Part shown: positions 23,390 to 35,700 of the stretch, piece by piece
Position numbering within the stretch: position 1 is the stretch's first letter
Layout: every line of letters starts with the position of its first letter
NCBI RefSeq assembly: GCF_000699445.3
Contig: NC_067195.1
Location: 13,638,787-13,702,786 of the forward strand
Length of the DNA: 64,000 nucleotides
Direction of reading: 5' to 3'
Source: Schistosoma haematobium
Lineage: Eukaryota > Platyhelminthes > Trematoda > Strigeidida > Schistosomatidae
The notes under the pieces: generated by a model
Told to the model about the DNA's origin: nothing
Database searches by the model: none
Seen by the model: only the letters and a program-made list of their open reading frames with translations
Program-made: the position numbers and the translations under genes

Positions 23390-24890
23390 ATGCATTTATA
23401 TAGAGTAACTTACGCATGCTACCGCTCGTCGAGGCGCATAGGCTGCCCACCAGCATTCTCCATCCACTATGTCCTTGTCAATCCATTCCATTTGTTATTC
23501 ATACTTTGGATGTCCGCTTCTTATTCCCGGCACAGTGTGTTATTTGTCTTACTCTTTTCTGTTTCCCTTATGGATCCCAATTTAGCGCTTGCCTCATGGT
23601 TCACTTTGGTGATTTCCACAATGCAGGTTTTACTTCTCCCACAGTAGGCTGTCGCTTTACCTTTCGTGGTCTAATGTTTACTTGTACCTTATTGATGGTG
23701 GCGGTTGAAGGTCTGCACGTTTCAGATCCGTACAGTAGAACTCTATTGACGTTCGTATTGAAGATTCTGATTGTTCAACGATGATCCGAAGCGTCTCAAT
23801 TTGGTCTGTGCATGACCGATCCTCTTGATGTTGGGCGTCCTTCATCTTATTCAGCAACACTCTGTTAAAAACGTTTCCTGGTGCCGATGGTAGTGTGACG
23901 CCTCTCTAGTTTCCACATTAGCTCTTGATGAGGTGTCCTTTTTCCAGTTCGTCTGCACTTGTTGTTCCTTTCAAATATTCCTGAACAGAACACTGAGCAT
24001 CTCTGAGGTTACTTCTATATCTTAACTCAGTGCTTTGACTAGTGTATTTTCAGGTCCTGCCGCTTTCCCACTCTTCATTTTTCTCGTGGACATCGTGATT
24101 TCTTCGATCGCTAGTGAGGTGACATTTATAAGAAGGTCTGTAAGTGTTTTTTTGATGTCTAGTGTATTCAGTGGAGCTGGTCTATTAAAAAATCCCTTGA
24201 AGTGTCCTACCCATCTGTTCCTCTGTTCTTGGATCTCATTGACTGGCTTGTCTTCTTTGTTGTTGACCAGTCTCTCTGGTTTACTATAATTTCCTACTAG
24301 TTTCACCGTTTTGTCATGTTGTTGTCTCATATTTTATTCTCTTGCAGCTTTATCTGTTACTCTTGTTAGATCTTTCACGAATTTCCTCCTGTCAGCTCTT
24401 TTTCACTTGCTTGTGTGCTTCTGTGTATTCGGCTTATGACTTGACTGTCTGTGTTCTTGTTCGTCTGTAGTGAATCGCTGTTTTCTTCTTCTTCCTTTCC
24501 TGAATTTTGTCCAGGGTTTCTATTAGATCTATTCTTAATGACGATGCTACTTTCGGCCCAGCATCTCCTAACACGTTGAAGTTGGTGCTTCTTTGATCCC
24601 TTCCCAGTTGTCCTCCATCGTAGTTTCTTCTTTTAGTATATCTTGTAAGACTTGGAACCTGTTGTTGAGAGCCATCTGGAATTCATTGAATTTGTCGATA
24701 TCTTGAATGAAGTCTGTATCGAACTTTTGCAATGATATTTCCCCAGTTGTACAGTGCTTCTTTAGCTTCAGTGTAATCTTGAAAACCACCAGGTGGTGAT
24801 CTGAAGCTATGTCATCTCCTCTCCCGGTTCTCACATCTATTGTCCTTCTGAATTTTTTAGCGATACATTTATATGGTGGGTCTGGTTACT
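23390..24890 (-). pseudogene. Degraded RTE-type LINE remnant
   Basis: Minus-strand frames line up with the RTE LINE family at 11,865-14,745. An endonuclease end is at 24,834-24,568 (ASDHHLVVFKITLKLKKH, then FQMALNNRFQVLQ). A linker and RT start is at 24,330-24,022 (KSGKAAGPENTLVKAL). An RT fragment at 23,860-23,678 has QEDRSCTDQIETLRIIVEQS. The C-terminal tail near 23,420-23,470 lies next to a CTTACGC end. Many frameshifts and stops are present, and it is clearly older than the other RTE copies here. Confidence 0.88.
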
Positions 24891-27400
24891 TGTAGTGTGA
24901 TCCTGTGAGACCTGTATAGTTTTTTTGCATGAGTTTGTGGGGGAATATAGTGCCATCATTTTCGTCCCTTTTTCCCAATCAGTAACGCTAGAAGATCTAC
25001 AGGCGGTGTTTATTTACAGGAAGGCTGAATATTATTTTTTGGTGTTCAAATAATTAGTCAGGCTGGTTGAAAGGGAAGCACTATAGCTCAAGATGACGTA
25101 ACTACAAATTCTTTTTTCATACACCTGATGGTAATCCCCATCTGTTATGTTCAACACCAATTACGAAGCCAGTGGAAAATCCTATCATCCAAGTAGAAAC
25201 TAGCACCGATATTTAGTAAATATATAATCAAGGCGTTACCTCCTTGGTCTCTGTACCCACTTTTGTGCAGAATAACTTGTCTAATTTAGACTAAGACCTT
25301 GATGCAATAGGATGACTGGCTTAACCTTGAGGCTAGTATGAGTGAGTTTGAAGTGACACCAACTACTTGGAGTAGAGAGACGAAAGCTGTTCTATCACCT
25401 GATTGACTGACAAGCACGCGAGTGAGAGAAGACAAGCCAACTAGAACACTACTCGATTTATCCTCAATTCCGATCTGGTCCCCGATTTCAGATTAGTCCA
25501 AAATGATACATGAATAAATAGATGACTAACCGCACCACAACGCACAAAAAATTAGGAAAACACAATTATTTCCAAAGCTGGGAACTAGAGTAGAAAATGT
25601 TGTACAAAAGATTGCGTTTAAATTACAATAGCTTTAGAACAGAAAAAGCTATGGCAGTGAATCATACATCAAACGAAAGCATATGGTTTGTAGAATAGAC
25701 TAGGGACAAAAATAAATGTTACTGTTCTGCAAGCTTTGAATTACATGAAATAACGTCCTCCAAAATAGCTTCTGTAGTTTGTCAAGGCTTCTTGTTTCTC
25801 TGTTCATATCACAAGGGATGCGCCAATCAGAATCAAGAACATGACTTTTAGGTTTCTTAGCAAACTTCGAATATAAAGTATGACGAATAACAAAAATACT
25901 ACGTACATTGTTCAAAACATCTAAAAGAAAATGAGGACTTATTGTTCACAATCATGGAGTAATATTGATAGTTTTGACGTATCAAACGCTTCATTCTTTC
26001 TCTTTGGATTTTATGTAACAAGCAAATTGATATTATCCCTACACTCTAACACAAAACACTTGATCTTGAAACAAACCTTAAACTGATAAAACTACACTAT
26101 GCGTATGAACTAATCAATTAGTGTCTCATATGTTTGAGGAAAATTCACCCATCCAAATAGCAACAGAGCAATCTTATATTATGGCTGATGTCAGTTCGTG
26201 ATTAAAACCCTGACCCTAAACCCATAAGTTCTACTCTAAATATCTAACTCTAACTAGGAACAATGTGAGTATTTTTAGAAATCTGTTGAAATCTTTTAGA
26301 GGTTTTAGAAAAACAAACTGAACAAACCTGCAAATATCTTTTTTTTTTGTTTAGTTAGTTGGGTAAAACCCAGGTCCTGAAATAAACTCATTCTGTAGAT
26401 AATTTTTTTAATATAATGAGACAATTAACTGTTCAATAAAATTGACAGTCATCATGTACATTATGTAGTATTTCGAATAATTGTAGACAACTATTCATAT
26501 GTCTGACTGAATTAAAATAGAACCATGAGGAGAAAAGTAATATTAACGAGAATAGACTGTAAGAGCAAATCCGTTCTGAGATCCATTCGAAATCTTGATT
26601 GTTACGTTACGAAAGGTAATAGCAACAATTTATTCATGATATAATATTTTGCATAATACTAACCAATTCTTCTTGAATTAGGTTGAAGTTATTTCCCATC
26701 ATTCCAGTATAAACTTGTGTTCTATTAATTCTATTTTACTCATCTAAGTGGTTACATATTATTCGGAGCATTTATCGTAATACATTCAAAACTGATTTTT
26801 TAGATTTACCAAATCTGGAATTTCATTGATGATTAATTGTGGAATTTATTAAGATTAATAGACGAACATGATAAATCAGGATAGTGAGACAAGTTCATAC
26901 TTTATTCTCAATAATCAAATTTAACGTTTTGTTCAGTATGGCAAATATGAACTTCGCCTAGTGTAACATTCACATTCTTTGTATTATTCTATGTGAAGTT
27001 TGTGTTTACAGTGAACTAGCGTATCTTTACATTTATATAGTGTTTATTAACTAATCATCGACTGTACGTCAAATGAGTCTAAATATAAAAGTATTTAATT
27101 TAATCTCATGCTTTCCAAGTCTATAAATTTTCATTGCACCAGTTTTCCGAGTATTTTCCCTTCGTTTCATAGAACTTTCAGGAGTTCCTCATTTTCAAGT
27201 ATAAGCAATATGATAGAGCATAATTAATTCGATTTGAATATATTGATCACAGACAACAAGCAGAAATGATTCGTTTGAATAAATCTCTTTTCTGTCATAC
27301 TGTGTGTACAGACAAGTGAAAATCGTGATTCCTAAACCTAGAAGTTTCAACAAAATTCACAGTGGTAATACGAGCTTTTTGAAGTCAAGTCATTCAGAAC
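24891..27400. other. Intergenic region, no gene recognised
   Basis: A small cluster of CCCTRA-like units at 26,210-26,222 recalls telomere repeat but is too short to call. A T-run lies at 26,339-26,350. Short open frames, such as one on the minus strand at 25,700-25,915, have no recognisable domain. Confidence 0.5.
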
Positions 27401-27404
27401 AACA

Positions 27405-27930
27405 CATAAATTGATAATATTGTTTTTGACTGTTTTGATTAGATCTTCATCAAACTTTAATATATTGTAATGTATTTATACGTGTATATGAAAACTAATA
27501 AACCGTTCAAGTCTATTTATAAGTCAATGGTAAAAATGAAATACATTGTACCCCAATTAATAACGAATGAAAAGTATACATTGATAATAAAACCACAGGT
27601 CTTGTAGTAATTTTTAGGATAATTAAAAATATGATGATATTAGCAAATATTTCATCATTGGAATTAGGTGAAAACCTTGAAAAAACAAATTCATTGCAAA
27701 AAATTAACAGTAATGATTATGTAGTAAGAAGTGGGTAGTTAAGAAGAAATGAAAACGGGTAGAGGAGAAATGTGTAGAGCGTAGAAAGAATTAACAAGTC
27801 TGATAGATTTCCGCTGATCAAGGAAATGACAGGGAAATTATAGATATGTTTTAGGCACAAAGTCTATGGTTTAGGTTCGAATCTACAGTTTCCGCTATGA
27901 GTAAGAGACGAAATAAACGTTACTAGAAAA
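27405..27930 (-). mobile_element. Old Penelope-like 3' relic
   Basis: The order of diverged blocks matches 12,600-13,290: GATTAGATCTTCATCAAAC versus GTAGATCCTCATCAGGC, TATTTATAAGTCAATGGTAA versus GTTTATAAGTCAATGATAA, and GGCACAAAGTCTATGGTTT versus ACACAAAGACTTGGATTGT. No open coding remains. It supports a Penelope-like family with several age classes in this window. Confidence 0.65.
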
Positions 27931-29646
27931 ACTTCAAGATATTCAATCTGCTGCTCCCAATACTTTGGTTCTATCTAACGCGTATTTATAACCGACCATG
28001 TATTATAGAACAAAATTATATGTTACCTTATTTTAGATGATGGGAATATTTTTTAATATCTTCGGTTTTTTCCAGCATATTTTTACGAAAATATACAATT
28101 TTCGCAAGCATGTTTATAGAATATTTCGATGAAAGCCAGAATTTCATATTTATGTTGCTACTTTGTTAAACTTCTTATTTCTGTTTGTTCTAATGTAGAC
28201 ATTATGCAACATTCATTAATATGTCGTCGACACATAAAACCTGCGTTCAGTAATAGTCTAGAAATAAATTGTGATCATCAGTGCATATTTTGAACGTCTT
28301 TAAGACGCTCGCTACAAAGTAAAAATGGAAACTCATTTTATAATGTGATGTAAACTTAGTTGAATGAATTAATTAGCATTTTTACGGAGTACAATAAAGG
28401 ATTACATACTCGTCGAGATTATTAACCAACCTAAATGGTCTCGCTCGAACTGTTTCTTTATTTTATTGAAATCCACCAATATTCACAACTTTAAGCTGAT
28501 AGTTATCATGTACAGACTGGTGACTAGCTCTGAGAGGAAATGCTCAGAGTTTAATCGTGTTAGGTGTGAGATGGGTAGATAGACAATGGAAGATGGTGAT
28601 GCGACTTCGATGATCGATTAAAATCAGAAATGTATACGAATGGATTCCAGTTCACCAATCTAAGGATGATTATTTCACGTGCCAGTTCTAATGTTCTGAG
28701 TTTGTGAGTACGCAGTGCTCAAATAGCTGTTCTGTGCTTCTAAATTTTCCATGGTTGTCTAACTAGGTTCGGTTCAATTGAATTTTTGTCGACAGAAACT
28801 AATTATTAGTAGTTGGACTTCATTGTATGAAATAATAACATTGAATCTACTAAAAGTGTAAATACACGCGAATATTCTATCTAACCTACCTGTTTCTATA
28901 CTCATTATCTAAATGTGCTTTTGAGATTTTCTGATTAGAACGATTCAGTTTAGACGAAATGAAATATTCAAGATATTAATTGTTTTGCCAACCGACTATC
29001 GCTTTTACTAACTTATTGTCCAGGTAATTTTAATACGATTATATATTACAAGAACCTTTCACATTCAATTGTAAATTTAACCATAGTTTACGATTGAAAG
29101 CATGGGTTTGACAGATCACATGTGGCTTTATATTATTCGAAATATTTCAGTGGGATACAGTGATTAAGGTTTCAGTAATAAAGGACGTTATTGACGTATT
29201 ATTAGTTGAGTTTTACTGAATTGAACTGATGATGAGTTTGATTTGGTATCTTCAATATTTGGATACTTTTCATGGCTCAAATCAAGAACTCAGATTTCCC
29301 CATATTTCCAGACAATTTTCTGAATTCCCAGAATTAAATTTGATCTGATTGTCTACCTTAAAAAGAAATAGTACCTATGTTATTATTGGGCATTGTATTC
29401 AAGGTCATTCCTGAAGATAAACCCTGATAATGATTGGACAGTTCAATATATTGAAATAAAACACCAATAAACTGATTCCATTTGCGTAGGTGGACATGGC
29501 GATTCAAATATTGACCTTGACAATGCTAGGCTAAAATAATTATTTCGATTTTTGCCACTGTTTCAAGGCTGCTGCGCTGCGCCACTGTGGACTTGTCGTT
29601 TTGGCCGTTTGGATTATAGTAATCGTGTACACTCTAAATCTGTCGG
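27931..29646. other. Region upstream of the SLC6 start codon
   Basis: No other gene was recognised. The segment around 28,510-28,560 (GACTAGCTCTGAGAGGAAATG) resembles 46,150-46,190, so a dispersed repeat is likely. The promoter and any non-coding 5' exons of the SLC6 gene should lie here, but I cannot place them. Confidence 0.45.
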
Positions 29647-29742
29647 ATGACCGACAGGAAAGCACAGGATGTTGATGGATGTTTTCTATCAGACGACCAT
29701 GGCATGCGCAATTCGCATGATGGAAATCCGAACAAAAATACA
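29647..29742 (+). CDS. SLC6 exon 1: start codon and cytosolic N-terminus
   Basis: ATG opens a frame of 32 codons beginning [11 protein letters not shown] and ending at ACA|GTAAGT. An in-frame TAA lies 12 bp upstream (29,635-29,637), which supports this ATG as the start. The frame joins in phase 0 to the TM1 exon. The encoded segment is polar, as expected for the cytosolic tail. Confidence 0.8.
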
Positions 29743-32700
29743 GTAAGTCAAGCTACCGTGGTAATAAGACATAAAGTCACATCAGTTTGAGCAAAATCAT
29801 AGCTTTCGAGACAAGGAATCGTGCGCTTTCTATGAGCGTCAACAGAAATAGCATTTATTTTGCGCAATTTATAAACTGTATGAAAGGAATTATTAGCTTT
29901 TTAACTGTTTTAACCAAGCAAATATTTGAATTATTATAGGCAGAGATGGGTGGTGGCTAGCACGTTTCGTCCTATCTAGGGCTTGTCAGCTGGAGCGATG
30001 TACAAAATGACTTAAATATTTGGGTGTTTCTGACGTTATTGAAACCCGTAAAGTATACTCGAAATATACGACCAACCCTATCTTCAACATAAATATCGTT
30101 TCATCATCAGTTATTTTCAACTAATTTTCATTTTCTTAGTCTTCGGTACCGCTTCAAGATGGGACAGGAAATAGCGGTGAAGTAATCCTAGTACGCCAGA
30201 ATTCAACTGAGCGAGGTGGCTGGAATGGGAAATTGGAATTCATGATGACATGTATTGGTTATGCTGTCGGTTTGGGGAATGTTTGGCGTTTTCCATATTT
30301 GTGTTTTAAAAATGGTGGAGGTCAGTAAGATTCTACTCGTATAAGTAATTGAATTATCTATTATGCTCAATTAACCTTGTCTGCCCCGTAAAATATATCA
30401 TATTATTGTTTCTTGATAATCCATTGTGAAGTTTATATTACATAACCAAATTACTTTTAGAAGATGTTTGTAAATTTCTATAATTGTTTCGCTCGTTTGC
30501 GTCAATTTGCTGTTTCGAACAAATGTTTAGATATACATCAACCTTACCAATAAAATGTATTTGTATCATCACATCAATTTACCATATTCTCTCTAATTAT
30601 ATGTAGAAATCACCCATACGGAATAGGACTACACTCATTTAAACCAAAATGATCAATAATGGGCTTTGTAAAGATTGTTAGGTGATATTAAGATTCCAAA
30701 CAACTATATAAAACCTGGTGTCATTGGACAGCTACTTTGTCTAATTATGAGATTCCTCAGTTGAACCAGAAACATACTCGCAGCTAAACGTCCAAGTCTA
30801 ATTTCAATCAATTCTCTATACTGTGCGACGATCCTCTATTTCTTGTATAACTGTGGTTTAAACTAACAAAATATCAATTAATTTAACCGTTCAACACTAA
30901 GACGTTTTGTCACATAGTTCAGATGATCGGTTTTAATTTTAAAAATATTGGTTTATATGGTTGTGTTTCCTTTTGAGTTTACTATTTACACATAAGTATG
31001 CATTCAAATTTTGGGAGTATCATACAAAAGTGAGTAATAAATATGTTTTAGATTTTTATACTCCATTTATTTACGAGTATAATCGCTTTTGAATTATCTC
31101 AAACAGAGTTTATCAAGTACGTAAATCGGCATAAACAGATTGTACTTGTTTATATTAGCGCAAACTACTATTTCACAGTTAAACTTATTGTGTTGAGTAG
31201 ATGTATTCAGTTATTTCGTTCTATTTTTTTATAAATTATAACATACATCCTATGAAGTTATGTGTATCTGAATGTTGTATGAAACAAATATGACTGAGAA
31301 CAAAAATATAAATTCAGGTAGATTGTTTAATTAACGGGTTTTCATCCTCATATTAAAATTTGAGCCCAGTAGTTTTTGCTTCGAATGCTCAATATATCAT
31401 TTATTGGGCGATTGATACTGATTAACTGCAGTTCTTAACATAATCGATGGGAAGATTCAGACAATTACAAATGAAACTAATTCGTGCGCGTTATACAAGT
31501 TAGCAGCCATCTGGACTCAGTAGCTAACGTGTTAGGACTTTGAGGTTGGAACTGAGTTCGTTACTTGAAGTGAGTACCAGCACAGGAATGGCAATGCATT
31601 AATCTGTCCTAACGATGGCGGAGTTTGATGTCCTACCTCAGGTATTTATCTTGATTAGGAAACCACTGTAGACTAGAAGACATTGGACAACTGTTTCGTC
31701 CCATTGTGGTGCCACCTGGGGTTCATTCAAAACGTAGCAATGCGTATGCAAGACCTCACTGCTGAGGGAACACAGGACCAGTAATTCTAATCATTGAGTT
31801 GACGTTCAACTGTTAACCTTTCTACGTTTGAGTCCTTTCTGGGCTTAGATTGTAAGTAGCTTCCGTGAATATGCATCGCTATTTCAGTTTGGCCGGCCAT
31901 TTTCATAAATGTTCATAGTGACCATTTGGTAAACGAATAATTCATTGAATCTATACATAATTCGTGATATAAAGAACTTTTGTTTCTTTATACATCATAA
32001 ATACTATAAACATCAAAGGATATTTTGTAACACTGAAATGTCTAGTATATAATTCATTAACTTAGGGTAAATAAGTAGTATCCGTCATTACTACTGCTGA
32101 GAAACAGGCGAATTTACTTATCAGTGATTGGCGTCATCATAAAAAGACGTTTTTATAATATCTCTATTTGACATAAAAATATCGTTCTTATATCATATGA
32201 GACAAGATTTGTAAACAAAACCCACATTCAGCTATTGCTGTATGTGATAATTTAAACTTGAATGGAAATCCTTATTAAACAATGAAATTTAATAAATGCA
32301 TACTAAATACAGCATTCTCATTTTGACAAAATCATTTGGAATGCGTAACAGACTTTTTACAAGTACATTAGTGCAATCAGTTTTACTAACTTTCCTATAA
32401 AAGGATTTTTTTGAAAAAAAGACGAAATATAACCCGTGAATATCCTACGTAAATAATGATCACTGACAGATTGAAGTAAAATGATATTTAATACGATTAT
32501 TTGTTAGTGTACGTTTTCACGGAACAATATCAAAGATAAAATAGTCGTGTAAACCTAAAATATTTCTTAGTCACACACTAAACTATAGGGTCTTGTTAAG
32601 AGATAGATGAATACTGTACATATGTGAACTAAATTTAACTAATTGAAGCTTCAAATATTGTTTGATTTATATCATGGCCCATAATCGATTCCAGTTGCAT

Positions 32701-35700
32701 TCACTCTTTATCTTCTCCCAGATCTTGAGTTTCAATATTATTTATTTGACGGATTCATTCTGTTATCAAATCGTCTGTATACTTGATATGTTTTACTGCT
32801 GCGTATAACAACGCTACTCTGGTACTCACCATTTTCCACTGATAATTATATGCTACTTAGAACAAAATACTGTTTTTGAATATTTTTGAGTTTTTCAACT
32901 TCATACTTTCTTTAACATTGATGCAAGAATCGTAGAAAATAGGAGAGATGTAAATATACGCACACATTGGTTAAATGGTTAAAAACAGTCTAACCATTTA
33001 TTTATCAATGACGTACAATGCTATATTGACGAAAGGTATTAAAAACAATACTCTTTATGATAATTTCTCATGTCAAAAGGATAACAACTGAAAACTAGTT
33101 CCCAAAAATATTCCAGACTATTTCAGTGTACGTTAATGAATAGTGCATTTGAAAGGAATTATGTAATACTCCATTCTGAAGGAAACAGTTAATTCCTTTT
33201 TTTAAATAACAAGTTTATGTTTTTTCCAACAAGACATTCATTGAATTGGCTCATTCAAACTGTTGGTAAAATAGTTAGATTTGAAAAGATAAACATTTTC
33301 CCGGTTATCGTTGTGAATATATATTCCAATATTGGTTTACATCATTGTTATGGCTTCCGTTAGGAACAGTAAAGTTCTCTTTTCTAGTAACGAGATTTTC
33401 ATAATTCAACTGCTTTGTACTTAGGATGGTGTTAGGTCAGTGTAATAGTCCAAAGGAGTATTAATAAAACAGTAGTCTGGTATTATTTTCTGTCTGGAAA
33501 TTCTAGTGAAACATACTACCAAGCAGCACTGGTCTGTTGAAAGCTGACAATGTCATATTTGCTATTGTATACCATATAAATTTCATGATAATCGTCTCAC
33601 GGCAAACACTGGGATAAATGAAAACTAAGTAACTGCTTTAAAAGAAGTTCTGTTGAAACAATACTTAGTTTTTAGTGTTAGATACCATCTAAAGTCCTTA
33701 ATTATAGTTCCAGTATGATCATGGTATATAAAGTGGTTTTACTATAGTACACATTGAAGGTATTATTTCAGATATTTAAAACATCAATTTTTTTATTGAA
33801 CTTTTGAACAAAATATGGTTTTTTTTTACAAATTATGAACATGTTTAACCTTGGCTAACTCAAAACAGTTCATTTTGATAAATTTAGAACTAGATGAGTA
33901 CATCTCTTACAGTCATTTTGTAAATGGTGATCAGCAATTGTGTTTGGTTTTTAGAAAAAAGAGTAGGGTGATAAAAAGGAAAATTCAAGCATAGATTTTC
34001 TTGTATAGTGATTTCTTTCCTAACTAAACATTTATTCATTCTTTTTTTTCATTATATTAATATTACTTCTGTTTAGTCAATAATGAACTGAGAAATGGCT
34101 GTATATTGTACCAGTTAAAATTCTAAATATTATTAGATTGTTTCGATGTGTGGTTCATGATTTGTGATAAGGTATATATAGTATTGTTGTTCTTGCCAAA
34201 TACATAATCTTGGAATCACCTGACAGTAGATGATCGCACCTTCTGCAACGATTTATGTCAGTATCAGGTCTCTGACAAAGCCAGAACACAAGTTTCTCGA
34301 AATAGGAAAACTGACCATAATTAGTTTAACAGTTAAGAAAATAACAAGAAAATATAGTAAGGATGAGAATAACAAATTTTACTGTTGTTAACAAGTAGTC
34401 GTTTTTCTTCTATTTTAAATTGTTAAGCTGCAAACATTTACAAGTGTCGGACCATAAAGTGACAACAGTTTAGAAATTTTCACTCTGATCACTGACTCTA
34501 AAAGGAAAATAATTTTAATTGATATCTTACTGTGGTATAAAAGGCCCAGTTCATTAGCATTTTTCATGTTTTATTTATGTTCTGATCTTTGACATTCTGT
34601 ACTTGTAATTATAGGAGTTTATTTATAATCATTATTTAGTCACTAACAGGCAGTCAAATATTGACGCGCATTCAAAAAGCTCAGTTGGCTCCTTTCAACT
34701 TCAATCTCTTATGGCATAGGGAGGGTCTCTGTTTGTCAACTAAAGGACGAGTTTACTTCTCAGTAATTCGCCATATTCTCCCTAATGGATTTTAAAATCG
34801 CGATTAATAATGGGTGATATTTTTAGGTTACTAATATTCAATCATGAGTATCTTCAAAGCATTGCTCATATATTTTGTACAACCAACTGAGTAATACTAA
34901 AACTAGACATCGGGTTCTAATTAAATATCTCAGAGCAATTCACAAGGTAGGGAATCTTCGCCGACTGAGGTAATTGAAACCTGTTTTAATCATACCCGAC
35001 CACCGCCTACCTCGACGAGCAATTAAATCTTGTGTAGTAGCAGAAGTACGTTAGAAGAAAGCTTAGTGTTGGCAAAAACAAAACTCTGCATTTGTCTATT
35101 AAGTCATTGATATTTTAACTTAGCCATGTAGGTAGGTACGAACTACCTGGTTGTGGTTCACCCGATAATGGCGTCCAGAAGTTGAAGACTTCGGTCAGCC
35201 TGGTTAAGTGTCGTACAATATGGGGTAAGTGAATTTACTTCTCAGATATACAAGACAATGCAAGCATGAACCTAATGTTGACAGCAGATTAATATTTTGT
35301 TCTCTTTCCAAAAAGAGCAACAGTAATTTCTTAACCAATTACATTGATTTCTATCAAAATGTACCTGACATGTGTCACATGTCAGTCAAAATACAGTGGA
35401 AATTTTATAAAAATATGGACTTTTGGACTGAACTAGTACAAATACATTAATTAAATATGAAGGAATGTTAAACTGAATAATCATCACACTGGATAGAAAA
35501 ACATCGTATATCCTTGACAAATACAGAAAAGCATCAGATAAAATTTGGTAAAATCTATGTCATTCATCATTATTTAGAGATCTTAAATAGTCGTTTAATC
35601 AAAATATGTATCAAAACGATGTGGATCTTCTCTAAAATAGTTACACTGCTTTGTCAGTTAAATATAATCCAGAAAAATGTATCTTTGATGAAAATAAAAT

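Noticed and set aside
26205..26225. Telomere-like CCCTRA units
   Set aside because: Only two or three imperfect units; too short for an interstitial telomere call.
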